A stretch of DNA of 64,000 nt from JACVRX01 sp035697245 (GTDB lineage Bacteria; Actinomycetota; Actinomycetes; Jiangellales; Jiangellaceae), in contig DASSDH010000175.1 of the NCBI GenBank assembly GCA_035697245.1, positions 1 through 64,000 of the forward strand, written 5' to 3'. The translations under genes and the position numbers were made by a program. Below the pieces are notes generated by a model that saw only the letters and a program-made list of their open reading frames with translations, did not search any database and was not told the DNA's origin. Positions 1-9,437 of this stretch are shown here, piece after piece; position 1 is the first letter of the stretch; each line of letters opens with the position of its first letter.

Positions 1-2
1 AT

Positions 3-263
3 TCAGCGCCATGGTCGGAGGGATCGCAGGGCAACGCAAATGTCTCGCACGGATGCATCAATCTGAGCGACGCCAACGGCAGGACGTATTACGAGCTGGC
101 CCGTTACGGCGACCTGGTCACGGTCACGAACTCCACCCGCGCCGCCAGCGACCTCGTGGCCCGCGGCGACCCGGGCATGGTCGACTGGAACCTGCCCTGG
201 TCGGAATACGTCGCTGGCTCGGCACTCGGCCGCCCCATAACGACCGACGCGTTTGCCGGTTGA
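3..263 (+). CDS. L,D-transpeptidase (YkuD domain), C-terminal fragment
   Basis: The last 86 codons of a gene that begins before the window, read in frame 3 to the TGA at 261-263. The translation contains SHGCINLS, the YkuD signature with the catalytic cysteine (HGC-[IV]-[RN]), followed by YYELARYGDLVTV, the usual end of the catalytic domain. A tail of about 40 residues follows. The family makes 3-3 crosslinks in peptidoglycan outside the membrane, important in actinomycetes. The N-terminal part (signal peptide or Ig-like domains) cannot be seen, so the subclass is unknown. Confidence 0.85.
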   Translation, partial: SAPWSEGSQGNANVSHGCINLSDANGRTYYELARYGDLVTVTNSTRAASDLVARGDPGMVDWNLPWSEYVAGSALGRPITTDAFAG

Positions 264-458
264 GGTCAACGGTGTACCCCAGGAGCGCAGCGGCGAGTCG
301 CGAGGTCTTCGCCCGCGGTTAGCGGACTGTCCTGTCGACATGCCATCGCATGAGGACGGCGGTGGTAGTCCACCATGGCATTTGGACGCGGTTTCCGGAT
401 TCGAGGCACGTCACACGCGACGCCTATACTCATCCGGCGGGCCGGTCGACCGGCTTCC

Positions 459-532
459 GCCGCCTTAGCTCAGTCGGTCAGAGCGACGCATTCGTAATGC
501 GTAGGTCCGGGGTTCGACTCCCCGAGGCGGCT
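459..532 (+). tRNA. tRNA-Thr (anticodon CGU)
   Basis: Full cloverleaf: acceptor stem GCCGCCT/AGGCGGC (459-465 with 525-531), D stem GCTC/GAGC, anticodon stem ACGCA/TGCGT around the loop TTCGTAA, and T stem CGGGG/CCCCG around TTCGACT. The anticodon CGT reads ACG (Thr). G1-C72 and C2-G71 agree with threonine identity. CCA is not encoded after the discriminator T at 532. The gene lies just before an accessory sugar locus, but I found no repeated 3' end downstream that would mark an integration. Confidence 0.95.
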
Positions 533-806
533 CCCAACAAAATCACGGGCCAGCGGCATGATCTGTCCGTCGCCAGGCGGGAGTAGCTGCCCGCGTCGTC
601 CGGGTTAATCCGGTTGCCGTCTCCGCCACGGGCCAAGTCGCAGGTGGAGGCCACAGTGGTCGTTATCCTGCGTCCCGCTGCCGCCACATTGCGGACGCCG
701 GTACCCTATCTAGCCCGGCCAGCCAGCGGGCGTTGGGCAGCGACCAGCGGCGAGTGTGCCACGGCGTAGTCTGAGTTCGTTCGGTTCCCCACGTGGGGAG
801 ATCGAG

Positions 807-2318
807 ATGGAGGACGAAGCACGGCCGACACCCGGCGCGGCGGCCGGCTCGCCGTCGACGAGCGACGACCTCGCGTCGCATCTCACCCGTCGTGAGTTCC
901 TTGGCTCGACCGCCGCCGGCATCGGCGCCGCCGCGTTCGGCGGGGCCGCGCTCGGACGCGGCGCGCGGACCGCTCCCGCGACGGTCAGCGTCTCCGGTAC
1001 ACAGTGGGGCGTGAGCACCGCCCACATCGGAGCGACCGAGGGCAACGTCCGCTTCGACGTGGCCGATCTCCAGGACGCGGGCATCAATACCTACCGCATC
1101 TATGGCGGCATGTCCCGCTGGGAGTGGCAGGACGACGACGGGGTCTATGGCACGCCGACGATCGACGAGATCAAGGCCGATGCAAACGTCATCGACTGGA
1201 CCTGGTGGGACAACGCCATGACGACCCCACCGAACGGGAGCGACTACTGGTGGTCGGGGGACGGGGGACTCTGGCAAGGCAACGCGCGGACGATCTTCGC
1301 AGGGCTGAAGGCCACCGGGATCCGCCCAGTGCTCACGATTCGCAACCGCGACAACAATGGCAACCCGCCCTGGTCGCCCAACCCGCCCGTTACCGCCGCG
1401 GACTGGAACGAGTGGTGGGAGCACGTCTTCGCCACCGTCTACTGGCTCAACGTCCGCAACGACTACCGCGTGGACGACTTCGAGGTCCACAACGAGCCGA
1501 ACAACCGCGGGCAGGGATGGGGTGGGACCGAAGCCGACTATTTCGAGCTTGTCCGCTACACGCATGATGCGATCGACTCCGTCTTCGGCACCTATTTGCC
1601 GGGCCGCGCCTACCACGTCTACGCGCCGGTCACATCGGGCGGCTCGAGCTGGCCACTCGATGCCCTCCAGCAGGTCCCGGCCTTCTTCGACTCGGTGGAC
1701 GTCCACAGCTACAGCTCGGACATCACTGACTATGTGCGCATGGTGCACGCCTGGATGGAAAGCACCTCGCACGCCAGCTACCCACTGTGGCTGAGCGAGT
1801 GGTCGACCTACCTGGACCGATATCACATGGCTTCGACCGCGATAGGCCGGGTGGTGAACAATCTCATCCGCGGCTCGCGGCCCGGCTCGGACCACGTCGA
1901 CGGAAGCCACCTCTTCACCTTCTACGACTGGGACGGCTTCCCCGGAGGCTTCCAGAACTTCCAGGGCCTCGTCGCGGCTGATGGGACCAAGAGGATGAGC
2001 TACTACGCCTTCCGGCTTGCCGTGCGCGCACTCCAGGGCGAGCGGCCGACCCACGAGAGCACGACGAGCACCGACAACCTGCTCGCGATCACGACCGAGG
2101 ACGCTGCGGGCAGCCTTTACCTGCTCGTGGCGAACAGCGCGGCCAGAACCTCCTACGCTGTTGACGCCGACCTCTCCGCGCTCCGGACGACTGGGACAGG
2201 GACGATGTGGCAGTTCGATGCCACCCATCAAGACCTCATTGTCGCGACTCCCGCGCTCGCCGACGGCCATGTGGCGTTTGAGATTCCGGGCACCGCAGCC
2301 GTGCTACTGAAGTTCTAA
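807..2318 (+). CDS. Tat-exported clan GH-A glycoside hydrolase
   Basis: A 503-residue protein. The ATG at 807 was chosen because GGGGAG lies upstream and because it places a twin-arginine signal (RREFLGS, residues 28-34, then an Ala/Gly-rich hydrophobic stretch) near the N terminus. The body looks like a clan GH-A (beta/alpha)8 barrel: HNEP at 228-231 gives the likely acid/base Glu230 after strand 4, and PLWLSEWS gives the likely nucleophile Glu331. A small beta domain seems to close the protein from about residue 420. It probably cleaves an oligosaccharide outside the cell, feeding the transporter and GH42 enzyme downstream. The exact GH family and substrate are not clear to me. Confidence 0.8.
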   Translation: MEDEARPTPGAAAGSPSTSDDLASHLTRREFLGSTAAGIGAAAFGGAALGRGARTAPATVSVSGTQWGVSTAHIGATEGNVRFDVADLQDAGINTYRIYGGMSRWEWQDDDGVYGTPTIDEIKADANVIDWTWWDNAMTTPPNGSDYWWSGDGGLWQGNARTIFAGLKATGIRPVLTIRNRDNNGNPPWSPNPPVTAADWNEWWEHVFATVYWLNVRNDYRVDDFEVHNEPNNRGQGWGGTEADYFELVRYTHDAIDSVFGTYLPGRAYHVYAPVTSGGSSWPLDALQQVPAFFDSVDVHSYSSDITDYVRMVHAWMESTSHASYPLWLSEWSTYLDRYHMASTAIGRVVNNLIRGSRPGSDHVDGSHLFTFYDWDGFPGGFQNFQGLVAADGTKRMSYYAFRLAVRALQGERPTHESTTSTDNLLAITTEDAAGSLYLLVANSAARTSYAVDADLSALRTTGTGTMWQFDATHQDLIVATPALADGHVAFEIPGTAAVLLKF

Positions 2319-2546
2319 CGCACCCCTGTCGGCGTCAGATGTCACCGAGCCGGTCGTCCACGAGCCGGTGCCGTGATCGCATGTCGTTGCGAGTCCGGGC
2401 TGGGCGTTCGTTCATCAGGCTCGTCGGGAGTCGAGCCCGGCGAACCGTCCGGCGACGACCACCTGAGTCCGCTGCGCGGCAACGACGTCCGCCCCCCAGC
2501 GGACGTCACAGATCGGTCACGCTCTGGACGAGCATGCCCGAAGCAC

Positions 2547-2582
2547 TTGACTACGCAGTCATCACGATGACAGCGTAGTCAA
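2547..2582. promoter_or_regulatory. Double LacI-family operator
   Basis: A 36-bp palindrome with one mismatched pair besides the centre. It contains two 14-bp quasi-palindromes, TGACTACGCAGTCA (2548-2561) and TGACAGCGTAGTCA (2568-2581), both fitting TGACnnCGnnGTCA with a central CpG, as is usual for LacI-family sites. Their centres are 20 bp apart, so two dimers would bind on the same face of the helix. The sites end just before the regulator gene at 2597, which suggests autoregulation. I did not find the motif elsewhere in the locus. Confidence 0.7.
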
Positions 2583-2596
2583 TGGAGAGGGCGGCT

Positions 2597-3640
2597 ATGC
2601 TTCTCGACCCGAATCGCTCTGCGACGAGGCCCGTGATGACCGACGTCGCACGCCTCGCTGGGGTCTCGCAGAAAACCGTTTCGCGGGTCATCAACAACGC
2701 TCCCAACGTCAGTGCGGAAGTTCGTGACCGGGTCATCGCCGCCGTCGAGGCTCTCGGCTACCGACGCAACTCGGCGGCTCGTGCCCTTGTCACCCAGCGC
2801 ACCCACGTGATTGGGATCGTTACCCCCGGGACAGCGCTCTACGGACCATCCGCCCAGCTCTTCGGCGTGGAGCGGGCCGCGTGGCAGGCCGGGTACTCCG
2901 TGGTGATCGTATCCACGGCCGACAGCTCGGGTGAGGAGCTGAGGCGTGCTATCGACAGGGTCGTCGACCACGGTGTCGACGGGGTCGTGCTCGCCGCCCC
3001 CATCACCGCAGAAGGGCTGGCCTCGAACGTCTTCCGCGGCGTCCCGACGATCAGCGTCGGCGACCCGGTGACCGGAGACTTCGGATGCCCCGCCGTCATC
3101 GCCGACCAGCAAAGCGGTGGTCTGCAGGCCACCGAGCACATGCTGTCCCTCGGCCACCACACGGTTTGGCACGTCGCCGGGCCGGTGTCCTGGTACGCGG
3201 CGAATGCCCGCATCGAGGGGTGGCGCGAGGCCCTGCACCGCGCGGGAGCCCCCGTCCACGGACCCCTGGTTGGGGACTGGACTGCCCGTGCCGGCTACCA
3301 GGCCGGTCTTGAGCTGGCCGAGCGGCCCGACGTGACGGCGGTCTTCGCCGCGAACGACCAGATGGCGACCGGCCTAATGCGGGCCTTCAAGGAGAAGGGT
3401 CGGCAGATCCCTGAGGACGTTTCGATCGTCGGTTTCGACGACGCGCCTGACTCCGGGTACCTCATGGTGCCCCTGACCACCGTTCGTCAGGACTTCACCG
3501 CGATCACACACCGAGCGGTGACCGAGCTCGTGCACGCAATTGCAGGAGAGGAGTTCAACCGGGGAGTTACGCGAATCCCCGTCGACCTCGTGATCCGAGC
3601 AAGCTCGGGTCCCGCGCCGACACCGACCAGCGTGGGCTAG
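2597..3640 (+). CDS. LacI family transcriptional regulator
   Basis: A 347-residue regulator. The ATG at 2597 is preferred over the in-frame ATG at 2582, because GGAGAGGG precedes it and the earlier codon lies inside the operator. The N-terminal helix-turn-helix (residues 14-35, VMTDVARLAGVSQKTVSRVI) is typical of LacI/PurR, followed by the hinge helix (RRNSAARAL). Residues 70-340 form the periplasmic-binding-like sugar sensor. It sits between an exported glycosidase and a sugar ABC transporter plus beta-galactosidase, so it most likely represses this locus until a galactoside is present. Confidence 0.9.
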   Translation: MLLDPNRSATRPVMTDVARLAGVSQKTVSRVINNAPNVSAEVRDRVIAAVEALGYRRNSAARALVTQRTHVIGIVTPGTALYGPSAQLFGVERAAWQAGYSVVIVSTADSSGEELRRAIDRVVDHGVDGVVLAAPITAEGLASNVFRGVPTISVGDPVTGDFGCPAVIADQQSGGLQATEHMLSLGHHTVWHVAGPVSWYAANARIEGWREALHRAGAPVHGPLVGDWTARAGYQAGLELAERPDVTAVFAANDQMATGLMRAFKEKGRQIPEDVSIVGFDDAPDSGYLMVPLTTVRQDFTAITHRAVTELVHAIAGEEFNRGVTRIPVDLVIRASSGPAPTPTSVG

Positions 3641-3722
3641 GTATCCGGCGCATCGCCGCGCCGTATGGGGCCGCTGCCAGAACGGCATTCAGCATCACTC
3701 CGACAAGGAAGTTGGTATCGAG

Positions 3723-5084
3723 ATGCATCGACTCACCACCCGGCAGTCGCGCGCACTTGCGGTGACAGCAACCGCTGGCGCGCTCATCCTGGCCGGCTGC
3801 GCCGACGGCCAGGATGAGGGCGGTACGGACGCCCCCGAATCGGATCAGATCACTCAGGAGGAAATCGACGCAGCGATGGCCACCGAGACGAAGCTCACCT
3901 TCTGGACCTGGGTGCCCGACATCCAGAACCAGGTGGACCTGTTCGAGGCCGAGTACCCGGCCATCGATGTCGAGGTCGTCAACGTGGGTCAGGGCGCCCC
4001 GCACTACCAGAAGCTCCGGACGGCCCTCGAGTCGGGCACGGGCGCCCCCGACGTTGTGCAGATTGAGTTCCAGCACCTGCCGTCGTTCCGGCTCGGTGAC
4101 CACCTGCTCGACCTCGCCCCCTACGGCCTGGGCGACATCGCGGGCGACTACGCGGAGTGGATCTGGTCGCAGGTCGCCGAGGGCGATGCCGTCTACGCCG
4201 TCCCGCAGGACACCGGGCCGATGGGCAACCTCTACCGCGAGGACCTGCTCGGCGAGGCCGGCATCGACGTGCCCACCACCTGGGAGGAGTTCGGCGAGGC
4301 TGCCCGCACCTACCGGGAGGCCAATCCGGACTCCTACCTGACGAACATGCCGGGCAACGACCCCGGCCAGTTCGTCGGGTTGCTGTGGCAGGCGGGCGCT
4401 CGGCCCTTCGGCTACGACGGCGCCGAGACCGTGACGATCGCCCTGGACACGCCAGAGGTGGCCCAGGTGATCGACTTCTGGAACTCCCTCGTTCAGGACG
4501 ACCTGATCGGGGTCGACCCCGACTTCACTGACCAGTGGTACCAGGGTCTGGCCAACGGCCGGTACGCGTCGTGGCAGACCGCCGCGTGGGGGCCGGTATT
4601 CCTCCAGGGCACGGCAGGTAACACGAGCGGGCTGTGGCGTGCAGCTGCCCTGCCGCAGTGGGAGGGGGCGGAAGCCGCCGGCAACTGGGGCGGTTCGACC
4701 GACGCGGTGGTGGCGACGACCGCCAACCCAATCCCTGCGGCGCAGCTGGCACTCTGGATCAACACTGAAGAGGAGCCTGCACTGAAGTTCGCCACCGAAC
4801 AGTTCCTTTTCCCCGCCTCGCAGCAGATCCTCGAGGACAGCGCGTTCCTCGAGCAGGAGTCCGAGTTCTACGGTGGACAACAGGTCAACAAGGAGTTCGC
4901 CGACATCTCCGCGAGCGTCGTGCCGGACTTCGGCTGGCTCCCGTTCATGGACTTCGCCTACTCGTCCTTCAACGAGACGCTGGGCAAGGCATTCGCCGAG
5001 CGAACCGACCTGAGTGATGGTCTGACCGCCTGGGAGAGCCAGCTCGAGGACTACGCGACCGCTCAGGGCTTCACCGTCGAGTGA
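3723..5084 (+). CDS. Sugar ABC transporter substrate-binding lipoprotein
   Basis: A 453-residue extracellular solute-binding protein (SBP_bac_1 type). The N terminus has a lipoprotein signal with lipobox LAGC (Cys26) and an acidic linker. The mature domain begins LTFWTWVPDIQNQVDLFEAEYP, the usual start of carbohydrate-binding ABC proteins, and contains GAPDVVQIE and a Trp-rich C-lobe (GNWGGSTDAVV). An AAGGAAG ribosome binding site precedes the ATG. It heads a binding protein-permease-permease operon that ends in a GH42 enzyme, pointing to a beta-galactoside or related oligosaccharide ligand (inference). No ATPase is encoded here, so a shared MsiK-type ATPase is expected elsewhere. Confidence 0.92.
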   Translation: MHRLTTRQSRALAVTATAGALILAGCADGQDEGGTDAPESDQITQEEIDAAMATETKLTFWTWVPDIQNQVDLFEAEYPAIDVEVVNVGQGAPHYQKLRTALESGTGAPDVVQIEFQHLPSFRLGDHLLDLAPYGLGDIAGDYAEWIWSQVAEGDAVYAVPQDTGPMGNLYREDLLGEAGIDVPTTWEEFGEAARTYREANPDSYLTNMPGNDPGQFVGLLWQAGARPFGYDGAETVTIALDTPEVAQVIDFWNSLVQDDLIGVDPDFTDQWYQGLANGRYASWQTAAWGPVFLQGTAGNTSGLWRAAALPQWEGAEAAGNWGGSTDAVVATTANPIPAAQLALWINTEEEPALKFATEQFLFPASQQILEDSAFLEQESEFYGGQQVNKEFADISASVVPDFGWLPFMDFAYSSFNETLGKAFAERTDLSDGLTAWESQLEDYATAQGFTVE

Positions 5085-5148
5085 TCCTGTGGGCGGGTCG
5101 GTCATGGGCCGATCCGCCCACTCTGAACCCTGAGGGAGGTGGACGACG

Positions 5149-6090
5149 ATGTCCACAGCTGCCACGGTTCAACCGTCAGCCGTGCCAGCCGCGAGATCGG
5201 CTCGCGGCACGGGACTCAAGCGCCGGCAGGCCATCGCCGCGTACTGCTTCGTCGCGCCGTTCTTCCTTGTGTTCCTCTCGATGCTCGTGCTGCCGCTGTT
5301 CTACTCGGGCTACCTGTCGCTCTTCCGGGAGCAGCTCGTGGGGGGCACGGTTTTCACCGGGGTGGGCAACTACGTCCGCGCACTGCAGGACCAGGTATTC
5401 CTCGGCGGCGTGCTGCGGATGGTGCGGTTCCTCGTCATCCAGGTACCCATCATGCTGGGGCTGGCGCTGGTGTTTGCGCTCGCCCTCGACAGCGGTCGGC
5501 TGCGTCTGCACCGCTTCATCCGGCTGAGCATATTCGTGCCCTACGCGGTGCCCGGGGTGATCGCCGCGCTGATGTGGGGATACCTGTACGGCCCGGACTT
5601 CGGTCCGTTCGGGCAGGGGGCCAGGGCCATCGGCCTGCCCACGCCGCAGTTCCTCAGCAGTGAGTGGATGCTCGGCTCGATCATGAACATCGTCACCTGG
5701 AGCTTCGTGGGTTACAACATGATCATCCTCTACGCGGCTCTGCGGTCCATGCCGACGGAGCTCTACGAGGCGGCCCGGGTCGACGGGGCCGGTGAATTCA
5801 GGGTGGCGTGGTCGATCAAGATCCCGGCGATCAAACCGGCCCTGCTGCTCACCACGATCTTCTCGGTGATCGGGACCTTCCAGCTCTTCAATGAGCCGAA
5901 CCTGCTGCGGATCCTCGCGCCCAACGTCATCGGCGTGGGCTACACACCCAACCTCTACGCATACAACCTCGCGTTCATCAACCAGGAGATCAACTACGCC
6001 GCTGCGATCGCCTTCCTCCTCGGGTTCGTGATCATGATCGTGTCATATGTGGTCCAGCGGGGCGCCCTGCGGAGAGAGCGCCGTTTATGA
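5149..6090 (+). CDS. Sugar ABC transporter permease (MalF type)
   Basis: A 313-residue inner-membrane permease with six predicted membrane helices starting around residue 35 ([25 protein letters not shown]). The EAA coupling loop is [20 protein letters not shown] (about residues 207-226), which contacts the ATPase. GGGAGGT precedes the ATG. Its stop overlaps the start of the next permease by 4 bp (ATGA), so the two are translated as a pair. It forms the channel with its neighbour for the substrate bound by the upstream lipoprotein. Confidence 0.92.
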   Translation: MSTAATVQPSAVPAARSARGTGLKRRQAIAAYCFVAPFFLVFLSMLVLPLFYSGYLSLFREQLVGGTVFTGVGNYVRALQDQVFLGGVLRMVRFLVIQVPIMLGLALVFALALDSGRLRLHRFIRLSIFVPYAVPGVIAALMWGYLYGPDFGPFGQGARAIGLPTPQFLSSEWMLGSIMNIVTWSFVGYNMIILYAALRSMPTELYEAARVDGAGEFRVAWSIKIPAIKPALLLTTIFSVIGTFQLFNEPNLLRILAPNVIGVGYTPNLYAYNLAFINQEINYAAAIAFLLGFVIMIVSYVVQRGALRRERRL

Positions 6091-7034
6091 CCTCGCAACC
6101 CTCGGCCGCTCGCCCGGGCGCAGGCAGCCTCCCCGGTGCTTCCTCCACCACGGACGAGCCGAGCCGCCGTCGGGGAAAGCGCCGACCGGTCGGTGGTGGG
6201 CGGAGCATTGTCCTTACGATCGCGCTGATCGCCTGCGCCGCGTACTTCCTCCTGCCGTTGGTGTGGCTCGTCATCGCCTCGACCAAGTCGAACTCGGACC
6301 TGTTCTCGACCTTCGGCTTGTGGTTCGCCGACTTCCACCTCCTTGAGAACCTCCAGGACGTCTTCACCTTCCAGAGCGGGATCTATGCCTCGTGGTTGCG
6401 CAACACGATCTTGTACGCCGTGGTGAGCGGGGTGGGGGCCGCGGCTCTCGCCACGGCCGCAGGGTACGCGTTCGCGAAGCTGTACTTCCCCGGTGGCAAT
6501 GCCCTCTTCGCGATCATCCTGGGCGCCATCATGGTTCCGCTGACGGCGCTTGCCGTCCCGACGTACCTGTTGTTCTCCAAGGTCGGTCTGACCGACACCC
6601 CGTGGGCGATCATCCTGCCTTCCCTGGTCAGTCCGTTCGGCGTCTTCCTGATGCGCGTCTACGCGGCGGGTGCGATCCCTGATTCCCTGCTCGAGGCGGC
6701 GCGCGTCGACGGGGCCAGCGAGGCCCGCATCTTCTTCAGTGTCGCGTTGCGACTGCTCGCACCGGGGTTCGTCACGGTGCTGCTGTTCGCCCTCGTGGCG
6801 ACGTGGAACAACTACTTCCTGCCCCTGATCATGCTCAACAGCCCGGAATATTTCCCGCTGACGGTGGGGCTCGCGCAGTGGCAGGCCACCTCGGCCGCCG
6901 GTTCGGGCTCCCAGGCCCTGTTCTCGATGGTGATCACCGGCTCGCTGGTGTCCATCGTGCCGCTCGTCGTCGCGTTCCTGTTCCTGCAGCGGTACTGGCA
7001 GTCGGGGCTCGCGACGGGCGGCGTGAAGCACTGA
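6087..7034 (+). CDS. Sugar ABC transporter permease (MalG type)
   Basis: A 315-residue partner permease. About 45 hydrophilic N-terminal residues precede the first membrane helix (IVLTIALIACAAYFLLPLVWLVIAST). The EAA loop reads [24 protein letters not shown] (about residues 203-226). MalG-type features such as SLVSPFGVFLMRVY come just before it. It is coupled to the upstream permease by an ATGA overlap and followed 35 bp later by the GH42 gene. With the lipoprotein it makes a carbohydrate importer lacking only its ATPase. Confidence 0.92.
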   Translation: MTSQPSAARPGAGSLPGASSTTDEPSRRRGKRRPVGGGRSIVLTIALIACAAYFLLPLVWLVIASTKSNSDLFSTFGLWFADFHLLENLQDVFTFQSGIYASWLRNTILYAVVSGVGAAALATAAGYAFAKLYFPGGNALFAIILGAIMVPLTALAVPTYLLFSKVGLTDTPWAIILPSLVSPFGVFLMRVYAAGAIPDSLLEAARVDGASEARIFFSVALRLLAPGFVTVLLFALVATWNNYFLPLIMLNSPEYFPLTVGLAQWQATSAAGSGSQALFSMVITGSLVSIVPLVVAFLFLQRYWQSGLATGGVKH

Positions 7035-7069
7035 CGACCTCGTGCGCGAATTGAAAGGACCGCGGCCTC

Positions 7070-9172
7070 ATGCGCCAGCTTCCCCAGCCCGTCCTCTTCG
7101 GCGCTGCGTATTACCACGAGTACCAGCCCTCCCCCCGGCTCGAGAAGGACCTCGACCTCATGGCCGCAGCCGGCTTCTCGGTTATCCGGGTGGGTGAGTC
7201 GACCTGGTCGACCTGGGAGCCCGAGGACGGCGTCTTCGACCTGGAGTGGTTGGCCCCCGTCCTGGACGGTGCCTACGAGCGAGGCATCCACGTCATTCTT
7301 GGCACCCCCACTTATGCGGTGCCACCGTGGCTGGCCCGGAGGCACCCCGAGATCGCCGGGGAGCGGGGAACCGGGCAGCGCATCCCGTGGGGGGCTCGCC
7401 AGGAGGCGGACTTTACGCATCCGGCCTTCCTCTTCCACGCCGAGCGCATCATCCGGGCCGTCGTCGGGCGGTACGCCGACCACCGTGCGGTGATCGGCGT
7501 GCAGGTCGACAACGAACCCGGTCTCGAGCTGCTGCACAACAGAGGGATCTTCGAATCCTTCGTCGACAACCTGCGGCACACCTACGGTGACGTCGAGACC
7601 CTGAACCGGGAGTGGGGGCTGACCTACTGGTCGCACCGGCTGTCCACCTGGGCCGACCTGTGGACCCCGGACGGCAACGCCCAACCGCAGTACGACTTGG
7701 CCTGGCGGCGGTTCCAGGCGCGGCTCACCACCGACTTCATCAGCTGGCAGGCCGGCATCGTTCGGGAGATCGCGCTGCCACACCAGTTCGTCACCACCTG
7801 CATCGCCTACAGCCGCCCGGCCCTCGACGACCGCGCGCTCACCGCTTCGTTGGACGTGACCGCGGGCAACTCGTACTACGCGATGCAAGACTCCCTGGCT
7901 CTGCCCGACCAGAGCGTCGCGGCGCAAGGATGGACGACCTCCGGGACCTGGAGCATTCTCCATAGCGCCGACCGGATGTACTCCTCCCGCCAGGAACCGT
8001 TCCTGGTCACCGAGACGAACGCCGGCGCCATCGGCGGGTCCGCGATGAACTTCCCGGCCTACGACGGGCAGTGGCGCCAGGTGGCATGGGCCATGGTCGC
8101 CCGTGGCGCGAGGATGATCGAGTACTGGAACTGGCACACCCTCCACTACGGCACGGAGACGCACTGGGTGGGTGTCCTGCCCCACGACCAGATCCCCGGC
8201 CGCGTCTACGACCAGCTGTCGGTCCTGGGAGCCGAGCTGCGAAAGGCGGGCGACCTCGTCGCGGGGTTGACCCCCGATGCCCAGATCGGCCTGCTGTACT
8301 CCAACGCCTCGAAGTGGGGCCTGACCGCCCAGCCCGCCCTGGCCCGCGGTCCGGAACCCGACCGCGACTCCTACCAGCGCATCGTCGGGGCCTTCTACCG
8401 GGGTGCCTTCGACGCGCGCGTCCCGGTCCGCCTGGTGCACGACACGCAGGTAGTTCGCGACGGAATGGACCTGATGAACCCGGCCGAGACCGCGCGCAAC
8501 CTGCCCGTGTTCCTCGTACCGGCCCTTTACATCGCCTCGGACCACCTCCTGGAGTGGTTGCGCCGCTACGCCGAAGCCGGCGGTCACCTCGTGCTCGGCC
8601 CGCGTTCGGCCTACGCAGACGAGGAGGCGCGTGCACGCCTGGAGGTCAAGCCCGCTCTCCTGTCGGAAGCAGCCGGGGTCTCCTACCAGGAGTTCACCAA
8701 CCTTGCGGCCCCCGTCCCGGTTCGGTTCGTGGACGGCGCCCTCGACGTGCCGTTGGGCGGCCACGCCACCGGGTGGGCCGACAGCCTTGTCGTCGCAGGG
8801 GCCGAGGTGATCGCTGAGTACGAGCACCCGTTCGTGGGCACCTGGCCCGCCGTGGTGACGGCCGCGTACGGCGAGGGGCGCGTCACCACGGTCGGCACGG
8901 TGCCCGACGCCAATCTCGCCCGTGCCCTGGTCGAATGGCTCATACCGGTGGCTAACGACGCGTGGCGCGCGGCCGCCACCGCATCGGTGACCGTGTACTC
9001 GGCGACCTCCGGCGCGGGCCGACGGTTGCGGTTCCTCCACAACTGGTCCTGGGAACCCACCGGCGTCGTCGTGCCCGTTGCGGTGCGGGATGCCCTGTCC
9101 GACGACATCATCGAGCGCGACCACGAGGTCTCTCTCGGTCCGTGGGACGTCCGCGTCCTGATCGAGGAGTGA
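7070..9172 (+). CDS. GH42 beta-galactosidase
   Basis: A 700-residue cytoplasmic glycosidase, the usual GH42 length. The A domain starts with FGAAYYHEYQP and RVGESTWSTWEPEDG. The acid/base is Glu149 in VQVDNEP and the nucleophile is Glu315 in LVTETNAG. The trimerisation B domain and a small beta C domain (ending DVRVLIEE) follow. It hydrolyses terminal beta-galactosides, here probably the sugar imported by the preceding ABC proteins. GAAAGGA lies upstream of the ATG. There is no signal peptide, consistent with intracellular breakdown after uptake. Substrate linkage is not readable from sequence. Confidence 0.92.
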   Translation: MRQLPQPVLFGAAYYHEYQPSPRLEKDLDLMAAAGFSVIRVGESTWSTWEPEDGVFDLEWLAPVLDGAYERGIHVILGTPTYAVPPWLARRHPEIAGERGTGQRIPWGARQEADFTHPAFLFHAERIIRAVVGRYADHRAVIGVQVDNEPGLELLHNRGIFESFVDNLRHTYGDVETLNREWGLTYWSHRLSTWADLWTPDGNAQPQYDLAWRRFQARLTTDFISWQAGIVREIALPHQFVTTCIAYSRPALDDRALTASLDVTAGNSYYAMQDSLALPDQSVAAQGWTTSGTWSILHSADRMYSSRQEPFLVTETNAGAIGGSAMNFPAYDGQWRQVAWAMVARGARMIEYWNWHTLHYGTETHWVGVLPHDQIPGRVYDQLSVLGAELRKAGDLVAGLTPDAQIGLLYSNASKWGLTAQPALARGPEPDRDSYQRIVGAFYRGAFDARVPVRLVHDTQVVRDGMDLMNPAETARNLPVFLVPALYIASDHLLEWLRRYAEAGGHLVLGPRSAYADEEARARLEVKPALLSEAAGVSYQEFTNLAAPVPVRFVDGALDVPLGGHATGWADSLVVAGAEVIAEYEHPFVGTWPAVVTAAYGEGRVTTVGTVPDANLARALVEWLIPVANDAWRAAATASVTVYSATSGAGRRLRFLHNWSWEPTGVVVPVAVRDALSDDIIERDHEVSLGPWDVRVLIEE

Positions 9173-9181
9173 GAACGACCT

Positions 9182-9320
9182 GTGCAGACGACGCAGCGGT
9201 GGATCCGGCGGCCTGAGGGCACCAACAACCGCATGCCCACCGAGGGTGGCAACGGTCCCATCGTGTTCGGGGGACTACAACCCCGAGCAATGGCCCGAGG
9301 ACGTGTGGCAGGAGGACGTC
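9182..9320 (+). pseudogene. Truncated, frameshifted remnant of a second GH42 gene
   Basis: A GTG at 9182, ten bases after the intact GH42 gene, opens a reading frame that reaches IVFGG. After a frame change in the run of five Gs at 9269-9273 the sequence reads DYNPEQWPEDVWQEDV, the canonical N terminus of GH42 enzymes (FGGDYNPEQWP). Homology then stops. The rest of the roughly 2-kb gene is missing. The remnant shows that the operon once encoded a second GH42 enzyme of a different subgroup and that a deletion or insertion occurred here. Confidence 0.75.
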
Positions 9321-9437
9321 CCGGGCAGCTCGCCACCCCACACGGCTCGGCCAAACGACGGCGGCAATGGGTGACCACCGGTACCGGCACTGGAAGGCCC
9401 CAACGACGAGCAGTTCCCGCCCACGAGGAGCCGGTTC

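Noticed and set aside
663..2270. A 535-codon minus-strand frame opposite the first glycosidase
   Set aside because: Val/Arg/Gly/Asp-rich shadow translation without a family; the plus strand has a Tat signal and catalytic motifs.
3567..5165. A 532-codon minus-strand frame opposite the binding-protein gene
   Set aside because: Shadow of a clear lipoprotein gene; no ribosome site or domain.
6812..9124. A 770-codon open frame on the minus strand
   Set aside because: It lies opposite the GH42 and permease genes, has no recognisable domain, and arises from the high GC of the third codon positions. The plus-strand genes have clear motifs.
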